From contig CM054116.1 in NCBI GenBank assembly GCA_028673005.1, positions 101,038,207 to 101,102,206 of the forward strand: a stretch of DNA of 64,000 nt, read 5' to 3'. The stretch is from Tanypteryx hageni. Lineage: Eukaryota; Arthropoda; Insecta; Odonata; Petaluridae. This document shows positions 46,842-56,437 of the stretch, one piece after another; the first letter of the stretch is position 1; the number at the start of each line of letters is the position of its first letter. Made by a program: the position numbers and the translations under genes. The notes beneath the pieces are model-generated. The model saw only the letters and a list, made by a program, of their open reading frames with translations, did no database searches and was not told the origin of the DNA.

Positions 46842-47140
46842 CGTAAGCCGCGTCCGTGAGGCTCCCCCTGGATTGCGCCGGCCCGGTTCGTATGGTGCCG
46901 TAGGCGTGTCCTGGGGTCTCTCCGGCTGCTGAGGTCCTCTGAGGCTGCGAGTCCGCGTACGACGAAAGCTGGGAGTTTAGCGGGTAGGAGGAGGAAGAGG
47001 ACGAAGACGATGAGGATGAAGAGGATCCAGAGGAGGGAGGCTGGGGGCGACCGGAACAATGCTCTTGAATGAGGCGTGATCCATCCCAGAGCTGGAGGCG
47101 AGTTGTGCATTCCAGGAAGCTGTCGCTGTCGCTACTCTTC
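46842..47140 (-). CDS. CUB receptor exon B: CUB1 middle with polyserine insert
   Basis: This 299-nt exon has acceptor TTTGGCGCAG|G (completing Arg) and donor TTACG|GTGAGT. It reads KSSDSDSFLECTTRLQLWDG, then SRLIQEHCSGRPQPP, the third and fourth cysteines and central strands of a CUB domain. Then come a run of thirteen serines written with mixed codons and a Ser/Gln/Thr-rich stretch with GHAYGTIRTG. The low-complexity part continues in exon C. Family CUB domains normally have only a short loop here. Confidence 0.8.
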
Positions 47141-48715
47141 CTGCGCCAAAAGCGAGATTTATATATATAGAGAGAGATATAGAGGAAAAAAATGAACGTC
47201 ATGCTGAGTCACATCCGGAATACATTTATATACGTATTCTTTTTTCAGCTTAGCCGAGGTCGCGAAAGGACAAAAATTGGTTCTAATTCATGATCTAGGA
47301 GGGGTTTGGAATTGCTTTGAGGCTGAATTGGATAATTCATGGGAATCCCCCGGTGATATTCCGCTAGTCGACGATTTTTTTATCCTTTGGAAATAAATAA
47401 CGTATGCCTGTATGCAACGGGCTCGAAAGGGTCGGAAGATTATGTATGTGGCGTCATCGAGTTTGATAATCGTTTCCACAAGAAGTTTTTTCGGCGCTAA
47501 AAATGCCAACTTCTGAAAAGTGAGGCAAAGGACGCGAGATAAAGGTACCAAAGAATCCAGTAAATGGTATATAAATGATATAATCCACAATTACGTAACT
47601 TTGCGCACTCGAAAGTTTAAAAATTTACGTTCACTTGCTTTTCTAAATTACGAATTCTATGTAACTTAATAGCTAAATTTTCTTTAAAAAATGCAGTAAA
47701 AATCCATCGGAAATAAATAATATTTTAAAAATAGAAATTACAGTCAACTTATTTAATTAGTCTATAATTCGAAAACAGACTGATTCATAATTTTCTTTGC
47801 TTTTCTGTACTTAATTGAAAATATTACGGTCTTACTCGAAAGTAAATTAGCAAAGTCAGCTTATGGTCCCTTTAAAAACCCTAATATACGTAACTTCCAC
47901 GGGATAACAAATGGTCGAGTAAATTATAGGCGCAATTCTACTATGGATTAGCTGCCGACATCGTTAACCCATCGATGTATGATTCTAAATAGATTGCGTA
48001 AACGGCGTCTTTTATTTGAGAGTTGAAGTAAACTACATTTCTTTAATTAGTTAGTGAAAATTTCATAATCCGTCCGAGATCGTATTTTACGCTAATTCAT
48101 GCAAACGTGAAGAAATTTTTCATGAAGAAATCAAGTTAAACAGTTTTTCATAATCAATATTAATCAAATTGAATACTACAATCTACCCTTATTAGTTAAC
48201 AAAATACTTAACGTGAACCTTTCACCGTTTTCATGATGACGGATAATTATTAAATCAGATCCTTGAACAGCTTTAGGATTTTCTAAAATTTCGTTTAAAG
48301 TAGAAGTCATACTTTTATAGAATATCTCAGCAATTAATTTTAAGCTCATACATGAAATACCTTACTTTGACGTTCATATAAATTTTCACTTTGGCTGCAT
48401 GGAAATGAAAAATGTCCATGAAAGAGGGAAAGAGAGTGAAATGAAATTATATCTGGTTGAAATCGCTCGCTGTTTACATTTTTTGTTTACTCTAAAAAAA
48501 ACTCCAGTAACCAGTGTTTTTTTACGAATAAATTTTTTAGAGGCATAAATCTCATAAAAATGAATGCGTTCAAATTTGTGAATTTTTTAAATTTGCGCGA
48601 GTTACCAAATAACACATAATTGAATTACCTACACGAAAGATCGTAAAAATCGAATCGTTGCGATATAGACATATACATACATACATATACACTCACACAC
48701 ACACACACACATATG

Positions 48716-48782
<67 letters not shown>

Positions 48783-49235
48783 GTATATATATATATTCAC
48801 ACAATCAAAAACATTAACGATAAAGCGATCAGTAGAGAGTTGATTTTTTGAGTATGCGTTTTAAGGGTATATTCAACTCGCTCCGCTTAAAAATTTCAAC
48901 AACCGAGCAATTTCCTTTCCGCGATCGAAGCGAGCTTTTGATGTGAATACGTATCACATTACCAAATTAATGTGGAATCGACGCGAGACACATAATTTCA
49001 TCGGATATCATTATTTCACGCCGAGCTTTCACATCCGTAATTTAATTGCCATTAGAGATTCTGCAGAAGCCGCAAGGGTTTCACCATCTCTCTCTCTTCC
49101 TCTCCTTCCCCCTCTTTCTCTCTAACGGGGCACGTAAGGGATTTATTTCCTCCCCTACGCCCCCCTCCCACTTCCAACGCCATTGCCACTCCCTCCGACT
49201 CCTTCTCCCTCGCTGCATTGCTTATGAGCACTGAC
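47141..49235. other. CUB gene intron A-B
   Basis: This 2.1-kb intron is AT-rich. It contains a microsatellite block at 48684-48800 (listed separately). No gene. Confidence 0.5.
48684..48800. repeat. Compound microsatellite (CA)n/(TA)n
   Basis: A short (AC) run at about 48690-48710 is followed by an almost pure TA run from 48721 to about 48780 and a few imperfect repeats. Not coding, although open frames of Tyr/Ile/His can be read through it. Confidence 0.95.
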
Positions 49236-49511
49236 CTTGACCCCTGGGGCATAATGAACCGGGGCGTTGGCCGTGGGCTGTAGGAGAGGAAGTATATCCA
49301 CACGATATCTCCTTCCCTTCCGGCGAATTTGTAGGTGCAGGTGGTGTTCGGGGGGAGGCTGTGCCTCGGGCTCCTGACGTAGCCCTGCCTCCCTCCGTCT
49401 CCGAGCCCCACCCTCCCCCCCACCGACGTGGAATGGACCCTGCCGCCCGCACCCCTTCCCACCGCTCCCCCTTCCCATTCCCACGGAGACGCACTCACGA
49501 TGAACTCGCAC
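49236..49511 (-). CDS. CUB receptor exon A: start of CUB1
   Basis: This 276-nt exon has acceptor GTTTTCCAG|G and donor TCAAG|GTCAGT. It encodes CEFIVSASPWEWEGG, a Gly-rich loop, then GYVRSPRHSLPPNTTCTYKF and GREGDIVWIYFLSYSP. The first two CUB cysteines, the G.V.SP block and the GD.VW..F..Y strand are clear. It is the most upstream exon found. The first base completes a codon from an earlier exon that must carry the signal peptide, which is either beyond 64000 or too short to spot. Confidence 0.8.
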
Positions 49512-49926
49512 CTGGAAAACGAGAGAGAGAGAATAAGGGTTGTCAAAACGGCGAAAAATATTAGGCATTTAAAGTTCGTTTCGCTGCAGAAAACGAATGC
49601 ATTGCGTGCGCGGAATTTTATTAGAATGGAAATTAAACTTTTTAGACAGAAAATTAACGGGACTCGAGGATTTAGAGAATTTGGGAGCGGAGAAGAGGAA
49701 ATCCGATTCGCCGTAAAGGGTAAGGAATGGATGGCGTGATTACCTAGTCATGTTAGGATTTTCTTTGAAAGTGTTATTTAGGGATTAATAAATAAGGTAA
49801 GGCAGCGATATTCTATTACTTAAAATTAATGGTGTTATATATATATTATAAAAGCCCAATTCTGTTAGTTGGTTTGTTTGTTGGGAACGCTGTATGCACC
49901 GGCAGTAGCATAAAATCCAGGAACAT

Positions 49927-49950
49927 GTATATATATATATATATATATAT
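49927..49950. repeat. (TA)n at RTE insertion point
   Basis: A TA run directly abuts the 3' tail of the RTE element. A second TA run (52831-52844) lies at its other end, so the LINE appears to have inserted into a TA microsatellite and split it. Confidence 0.8.
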
Positions 49951-52831
49951 CATCATCATCATCATGCTTCTGTCCGAAGACAGGTTTTAACTGAATCGCT
50001 GCCTCCATTTCTCTCTCTCCCTAGAAGCCTCTTTTATACCTCTATAAGTATTATATCCCTGCTTTATATTATCTAATATTTCTATTCTTTTTCTCCCTCT
50101 TCCTCTTCTTCCACTAATTTTTCCTTCTAAGATCGTCCTTTGTAAACACTGTCTTCTCAATATGTGCCCTATCCAATTTGCTTTTCTTTTCCCGATTGTT
50201 TTTATTAGCGTCCTTTCTTCTCCCACCATTTCTAATACTTCTTCGTTTCTCTTCCTCTCTGTCCATTTCACTTTCATCATTCTTCTCCATACCCACATCT
50301 CAAAACTTTCTAAATATTTTTCCTCCTTTCTCCTTACCGTCCACGTCTCTGCACCATAAAGAGCTATGCTCCATATGTAGCATTTTGCTAATTTCATCCT
50401 TGTTTCTAAATTTATTTTCTTGCTTGTGAGAAGCTCCTTCTTCTTGTCAAATGCTGCTTTTGCCATTGCAATCCTACTTCTGATGTCCTGTGTACTACTT
50501 CCATCCTGTGCTAAAATACTGCCGAGATATTTGAAACTACTAACTTGTTCCAATTTTTGGCCATTTACTATTATATTTAATTCTTTATGTTCCTTTGAAA
50601 CCACCATGACTTTCGTTTTTTCTGTAATGATCTTCATTCCATATTGTTGGCCAACCTCCACTAGTCTGTCTGTCATCCTCTGAAGCTCTTTCTCGCCTTC
50701 TGCTATTAAGACCTGATCATCTGCGTATTTAATGGTGGTAATACTTTCACCTCCTATCCTAAATCCTTTCTCTTCCATCAATGCTTCTTCTGTTATTGTT
50801 TCTGCATAAATATTAAATATCGCTGGTGAAATAGGACAACCCTGCCTCACTCCCCTCCCTATTGAAGTACTTTCTGTTTCTTCTCCTTCAACCCTGACTC
50901 TAATCTTTTGATCAAAGTAAAGGTTTTTAAGCAGTCTTTTATCTTTCCAATCTATTCCTATTTTGTTTAAAATACCCAGCATTTTATCCCATTTCACTCG
51001 GACAAAAGCTTTCTCCCAATCTACAAAACAAAAATACATACCTTTATTGACTTCTAGCGCTCTTTCTATCAACATCCTCATACATCTTATAGCATCTCTA
51101 GTCCCCCTTCCTCTTCTAAAACCAAACTGATTATCTTGCAGCTCCTTTTCTATTTTACATTCAATTCTTTTGGTTATTATTCTGGTCAGAACTTTAGCTG
51201 TATGAGAAATTAAACTAATAGTTCTGTAATCCTTACAACATTTTGCATTGTTCTTTTTCTAACATCTAAAAAATCTTCAGGCCATATGCCAGTATCATAT
51301 ACTTGGTTAAAAAATTTTGTGAGTTGCTTAACTGCTTTAGACCCCAAAACCTTAAGAACGTCCACGGGTATATCATCACTCCCAACAGCCTTCCTTCTTT
51401 TCATGTCATCAATTGCTCTTTTAACTTCACACTCGAGAATACTTGGTCCTAGCTGATCTTCTTCCACATCCTCTTTTTCATTTAATTCAATATTTCTTGG
51501 CTTTCCTTCTTTGTCATACAGAACCTCAATGTATTCTTTCCAGACATTCTTTACATTGTCTGGCTCCGATACTATTTTACCACTTTTGTTCATGATTCCT
51601 TTATGTCCTATCTTTCTTGCTTTTTTCTTGAATAGTTCCCTTGCTTTGCTATACATGAGGTCTGTTCTACAAATTCTTTCACATTCGACAATCTCCTCGC
51701 ATTTCTCATTTATCCACTGTTCTCTGGCTTTATCTGTTTCTCTTCTTAAAGCATTATTTAACTCCTTGTACTTTCTATGGCCTTCTTCAGTGTTTATGTT
51801 CTTCCACTTTCTCCGCTCTTCCATTTTTTGCAGCATGGCTGCTGTGATCCAGGGTTTTTTGTTTCTTTCACCCGTTATCTTTTCTACCTTCTTTTCCATT
51901 ACATCTTTAATGTTGCTATGGATGTATCTCCACTCCTCATCTACATTCTTCCTATTTTCTTCATCTCTCTCCCCCAACCTTTCCTCCAGCTCAGTCATAA
52001 TAGCCTCCTTGTTTTTAAGGAGTTCCTCTAAGTTCCATTTCTTGTTAACTCTTATGTTTCTCTTAACGCTCTTCAGTCTACATTGTATACTTGCCACCAA
52101 AAGGTTGTGGTCGGAATCGATATCTGCCCCTGGTAGTGTTTTCACATTTTTAATGCTATTTCTAAATCTTTCATTGACTAGTATGTAATCTATCTGGTAT
52201 CGTCTCTGGTCTCCTGGGCTTCTCCATGTGTAAAGTCTCCGCTGGTGATGCTTAAACCATGTATTAGTTACAATTAATCTATTTCTATGGCAGAATTCCA
52301 CAAGTTTATCCCCTCTTTCATTTCTCTTCCCTAGCCCATATTTTCCCACTATGTTATCTTCCTGTCCCTCTCCGACTACACTGTTCCAATCTCCCATTAC
52401 TATGGTGGTGATCCTTCCTTTTCCCTCCTCCTCCAATATCTCCATAATCTGTTCATAGATTTCATCTACTTCGTCGTCGCCAGCATTAGTCGTTGGCATA
52501 TACACTTGAATTATAAGCATTTCCACTGGCTCCATCTGAAGTTTTACGGCTATTAATCTATCATTAACTGTCACTACCTTGCTAATTCTTTCAGCTATCT
52601 CTTTTCTCATTATAATCCCCACTCCCCTTTCCTTTTTCTCCCCTCCCGAGTAAATAATCTTAAATTCGTCTGAATTTATCTCGCCTTCTCCTTCCCACCG
52701 AACTTCACTAAGACCTACTATACCTACATTATTCCTTCTCATTTCCCTTTTTAAGTTCTCTAGTTTACCCCCTGAATTCATAGTCCTAACATTCCATGTG
52801 CCTATTTTTAATTTCTCCCTACTTGCTTTCT
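49951..52831 (-). mobile_element. RTE-type non-LTR retrotransposon, 2.9 kb
   Basis: The minus-strand element carries an apurinic-like endonuclease followed by reverse transcriptase in one reading unit, now broken. The 3' tail at 49951-49965 is a short (GAT/ATG) repeat, as usual for RTE elements, instead of poly(A). There is almost no 5' leader before the endonuclease, consistent with RTE structure or a slight 5' truncation. It lies upstream of CUB exon A and in the same orientation, so probably in an intron. Confidence 0.85.
49987..52830 (-). pseudogene. RTE endonuclease-reverse transcriptase, one frameshift
   Basis: Endonuclease blocks: KIGTWNVRTMNSGGK, GLSEVRWEGEG, VYMPTTNAGDDE, MGDWNSVVGEG, IDYILVNERFRN and SDHNLLVASI. 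Reverse transcriptase blocks: DYRTISLISHTAKVLTRII, GFRRGRGTRDAIRC, YFCFVDWEKAFVRVKWDKML, GVRQGCPISPAIFNIYAE, YADDQVLIAEGE and FKYLGSILAQDG. A small deletion or frameshift near 51245 (between DFLDVRK and KKNNAKCC) moves the frame; the rest is open. The catalytic YADD is intact. Database annotation of such endonucleases in arthropods is often the misleading craniofacial development protein 2-like. Confidence 0.88.
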
Positions 52832-52846
52832 TATATATATATATGT

Positions 52847-53060
52847 ATGGCAACAAGGTGTTGGGATGAGGAATGAGGGATGAGTTCTCTCTCTGTAGCT
52901 GATGAAGGAATAATTCCGAAAGCTTCTACGTTTGTGATGTTTCTGTGTGTTAGTGTTCTTTTACGTTTGTCGCTTCGACATCCCCGGGGCCTCGCCAACC
53001 TGAAGTCGTCCGATTGGTGAGTGTTTACTGCGTTTCCTCATTCCAACACCTTGTTGCCAT
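52847..53060. mobile_element. Short TIR element with hammerhead-like motif, 214 bp
   Basis: The ends are near-perfect inverted repeats: ATGGCAACAAGGTGTTGG plus (G/A)ATGAGGAA on both sides, one mismatch in 27 positions. Outside them both flanks read ATATATGT toward the element, so either the repeat is longer or the target was TA-rich. The interior includes CTGATGAAGGAATAATTCCG, discussed below, and no reading frame. It sits right next to the 5' end of the RTE. Confidence 0.75.
52894..52930 (+). ncRNA. Hammerhead-ribozyme-like motif (candidate)
   Basis: The conserved core boxes are present in order: CUGAUGA (52899-52905) and GAAA (52918-52921). Between them GGAA/UUCC (52907-52910 with 52914-52917) forms stem II with a UAA loop and one bulged A. 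GUAG before the first box pairs with CUAC (52926-52929) as stem I, plus a possible U-G. Stem III would be extremely short (A-U closing GC), as reported for ribozymes in Penelope-like elements and retrozymes. Cleavage is not demonstrated; the bulged A and minimal stem III could make it inactive. Confidence 0.4.
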
Positions 53061-53095
53061 ACATATATCCATTTTACCTTTCCTTTTCCGTAAGC

Positions 53096-53097
<2 letters not shown>

Positions 53098-53140
<43 letters not shown>
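53098..53140. repeat. (TA)n microsatellite
   Basis: About 21 TA units, immediately followed at 53141 by GCAGTAGAACTCGGTTATAG, which resembles a pogo/mariner-type terminus. Confidence 0.9.
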
Positions 53141-53141
<1 letters not shown>

Positions 53142-53142
<1 letters not shown>

Positions 53143-54680
53143 GTAGAACTCGGTTATAGTTGTAGTGATGCCATTTACAATGTTTTATTGTGACAATGTT
53201 CAGGTAAAAAGCTGTTAATGACTTACCGGAAAGAAAAGCTGGAGTTTGTTGCCGTGTATAATACGCATTCTAACTTTTCGATTGATGCGTAACATATATA
53301 GAAGAAATTACGATACATACTAGCGTTAATTGTCGTTGTAACCGAGTTGGCTAACTCGTAATAACGGAGATGAATATAAAGCTTTATTAGGAAACTGGGA
53401 CGGGGCTCGCAAAAATTGTAGTTATGTCCAAGTTATAGTATTAACCGAGTTATATGTAAAAACCAACATAAATAATGAGCAATGTTAATAATTCCATCTC
53501 GTTAAGTTTTCAATTCTGTCACGCCAAGAGAAAACTATCAATATATCTGAGGGGAGAAAGAGAGAAAGGGAGGAAAATGGAGGGATGGAGAATGGGAAGA
53601 GTTTAAATTTAAAGTTAATTCTTCATTCAGACATACCCGTCATTTTTGACGGGCAATTGCACTAGTATAGCATATTTATCTTCCTAGGGCAATATATCCC
53701 ATCAACATACGTCTCACAACATACGTACACAAATGCGACCCTGCAACGCATACCTCATTCCTTCTTTAACCATTCTAGTTCCACCGCCAACTTGTTTCTA
53801 ACTTTAATATTCATTCCATGCTATAAGAACCTATCCGCAGTGAAGAAGAGAAAAAAAAAAGTAAGTGTAATACATTAAAGCCTATGCATGATAAAATGGC
53901 GATAGAGAAAATAAAAAGGACTCTAGTTATGCCTCACCAGGGAAGTAATATGTATGCAAATGCACGATTCGTTCCGTAAAAAATACGAGCAAGAGCTGGT
54001 GTATTTACAGAAAAAGCATTTCATACGAACCACCGGGACTCATTAATGGAGTGCATGGAAAAATTGCTGAACACGCGGATAAAAGATAGGAGTTCTGGAT
54101 ACAGAGCCCTAAGATCTTCAAGGCTGCTTAGTCCCTCAAGGAGTTGGTTATAGAGCTAGATCCTTTCTCTGAAAGGAGTTGGAATTTTAAAAGAATTATA
54201 GACGAATCTTTGGATTCTTATGTGATGGACTTCATAAAAAAGGTCATCCAGCAGCGTCAGTCAAGGACCACGGAAGTTTTTTAAACCAACTACTTCTGCT
54301 GCATCCATAACTTTCACTGAATCTTCCTTCACTCATTCCTTTCCCAGCCATAGAAAAAAACCAGCATCTTAGAATAAATTCCAGCCTAATACAAATATAT
54401 CTGAATAGTTTTTATGGTAACTCATTTTTGGTTTAATTCACTGAGCCATAATTTTGGATTTTTGTAATAAGTTTCGTATTTACTATGTTATACATGTGTA
54501 CATGAACTTTATCTGTAGGTATAGGGGAAACCTGGACATAGATCTTATGATTTAGGTTTCAATTTATTCATGACTTTTATTCAATGATTTGATATATTCC
54601 TTTGAACGAAATAGAGATTATATTGCTTATAGGACTTTCCTGAGCACTTTGTTATAACTTTGTTCTTCAATTATATATAC
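53142..54680. other. Region between TIR element and CR1, degraded transposon sequence
   Basis: CAGTAGAACTCGGTTATAG at 53142 and the phrases AACCGAGTTGG (53343) and TAACCGAGTTATA (53443) suggest a pogo/mariner-like element of uncertain right border. At 54190-54370 the plus strand has fragments such as SYVMDFIKKVIQQRQ and KPTTSAASITFTESSF that resemble the tail of a Tigger transposase. Nothing here is intact. Confidence 0.35.
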
Positions 54681-55295
54681 TATATTTCAGTCTTTACCTG
54701 GCTGTTGAAGTGAACGGACGTGCCTTTCACTTGCTCCTGCGAGCTCCTACGTAGCCTCGAGCGACTAGAGTAGCTGTAGCATTAGAGTAGCTGTAGTGTT
54801 AAGTAGAACTAACAATTTACTTTATTCTATTGTTATCCTTCGGTAATTTTATTTAACATTCGTTTAAGTTATGTAATTAGTTTTGTTATAACATCCACGT
54901 TATAGTTTTTATTTTTCTCTACCGTAATAGTTAACTTTTAAGCCTCGTAGTTTCTTGTTAGAAATTTCATTCTCCCTTTTAGAAAATAATATTTATATCA
55001 TAGTAGTTATTGTGTATTAGCATATTCTCGTTACATTTGTAAGGTTGTTTTAGTTTTACGCTCCATAGTATTTATATTTTTCGTTGCTGTGTACTATCAA
55101 ATCCTGTGCGTGATCTAACCTTGTTTGTGTTGTTTACGCCTTTCACTTTATACCTGTGTTTGACCCTTTCTCGTACGCTACACGAAGAGCGTCCCCGCTT
55201 TAAAACAGACCAAATTCTTTAGCCTTATCCCATTTCAGCTTTTGTTTTTATATTGTAACTCTTTTGCGTTAGTATATAAATTAGGTAAGTTTAGG

Positions 55296-56327
55296 ATGGC
55301 TTCACCGAGGACTCCCGTTTCCTCCTTCTTGTGCGCCGCTGGTTGCGAGGCCATGAGGGCTCGAATCATGGAGCTGGAGAGGGTGGTTGCGGACCTCCTT
55401 CAGAGGGTGGAAAGGTCCGAGGCAGCCTTGGTTCGTGTGGGGGGTGCGGGGTCATCCCTGAAAGCTCGCCGCGCCAAATTGGCGGCCCGGGTTCGCCTGG
55501 GTGCGGCAGCCGGTAGAGTGATCGGGGTTGACTCTGACTCCTTACCGCGGGCCGAGGGTCCTCGGGCTGGGAAATCCGATGAGTGGAGAGAGGTGTCCAC
55601 TCGGGGAGATCGTGGGGTGGTGCTGCGGAGGCAGGGAGTTGGGAATGCTTCGGCGGACTCTCTTCCTGTCAGTAATAGGTTCGAGGTGTTGTCGGAGGAC
55701 GACTCCACGGCCATTGCGCCCGTACCCACTCCCGTCTCTTCGATGGAGGCCGGACCCAAGGGGAGTCGGGTTGGGAAGGGAGGGTTGTTAGTGTTAGGTA
55801 GCTCTAACGTTCGGCGTGTAATGGCACCCCTGTTATCCAGTGCCCGCCGGGAGGGAGTTGAAGAGCGGGTCTTCTCCAGATGTATATCAGGAGGCACGGT
55901 GCCGCAAGTGACCAACACGGTGAGAGAAGCGGTAGTGGCGACAGGTTGCTCTCGGCTGCGGGTGGTGGCCCATGTTGGGACTAACGACGCCCCGAAGCGC
56001 GGGTCCGAGGAGATTTTAAGTTCTTTTTAGGACTTGGCCTCTGAGGTTGCTCGTGTCCGAGAGGAGTCGGGTTCCGATGTGCGGCTTACTGTCTGCAGTA
56101 TAGTCCCTAGGATTGACCGCGGTTCTGAGGTTTGGAGTCGAGTTGAAGGTCTGAACCGAAGGTTGTGGAATTTCTGTCGGGACTTGGGAGTGGACTTCGT
56201 CGACCTACGACCAAATATCGAATCGTGCAGGGCATCACTGGATCACTCTGGTGATCACTACACGCCCAAATCGGCTAAGAGAGTAGCGAGTAGGATTCTC
56301 GAGCACAGTAGGGATTTTTTAGGCTAG
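55296..56327 (+). pseudogene. CR1-type ORF1 with SGNH esterase domain, one stop codon
   Basis: The ATG at 55296 opens MASPRTPVSSFLCAAGCEAM followed by a coiled-coil stretch (ELERVVADLLQRVERSEAAL), then an Arg/Ser-rich linker. From about 55770 there is an SGNH-hydrolase-like domain: GLLVLGSSNVRRV (nucleophile block), RLRVVAHVGTNDAPKR (G-x-N-D block) and LDHSGDHYTPKSAKRVA (C-terminal Asp-x-His-type block). A TAG at 56028-56030 interrupts the frame once, and the same frame continues to TAG at 56325. ORF1 esterases are characteristic of CR1/L2 elements. The coding segment before the stop is GC-rich compared with ORF2. Confidence 0.85.
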
Positions 56328-56437
56328 AGAGTAGGGCAGGGTGTAGGTCAGTTTTGGGTCAGGGGATAATCGATGCACTTGTAGAAAATAAGAATGCCGA
56401 AAGATTATCTAATGATAGAATATACACCGAACGTAAT

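Noticed and set aside
48658..48843. Open frame of Tyr/Ile/His repeats
   Set aside because: Translation of the CA/TA microsatellite.
51511..52188. Long plus-strand open frame rich in Ser/Phe/Leu
   Set aside because: It is the antisense of the RTE endonuclease region. The minus strand has the conserved motifs.
55400..55918. Minus-strand open frame opposite CR1 ORF1
   Set aside because: Shadow of the plus-strand ORF1 with its coiled coil and esterase blocks.
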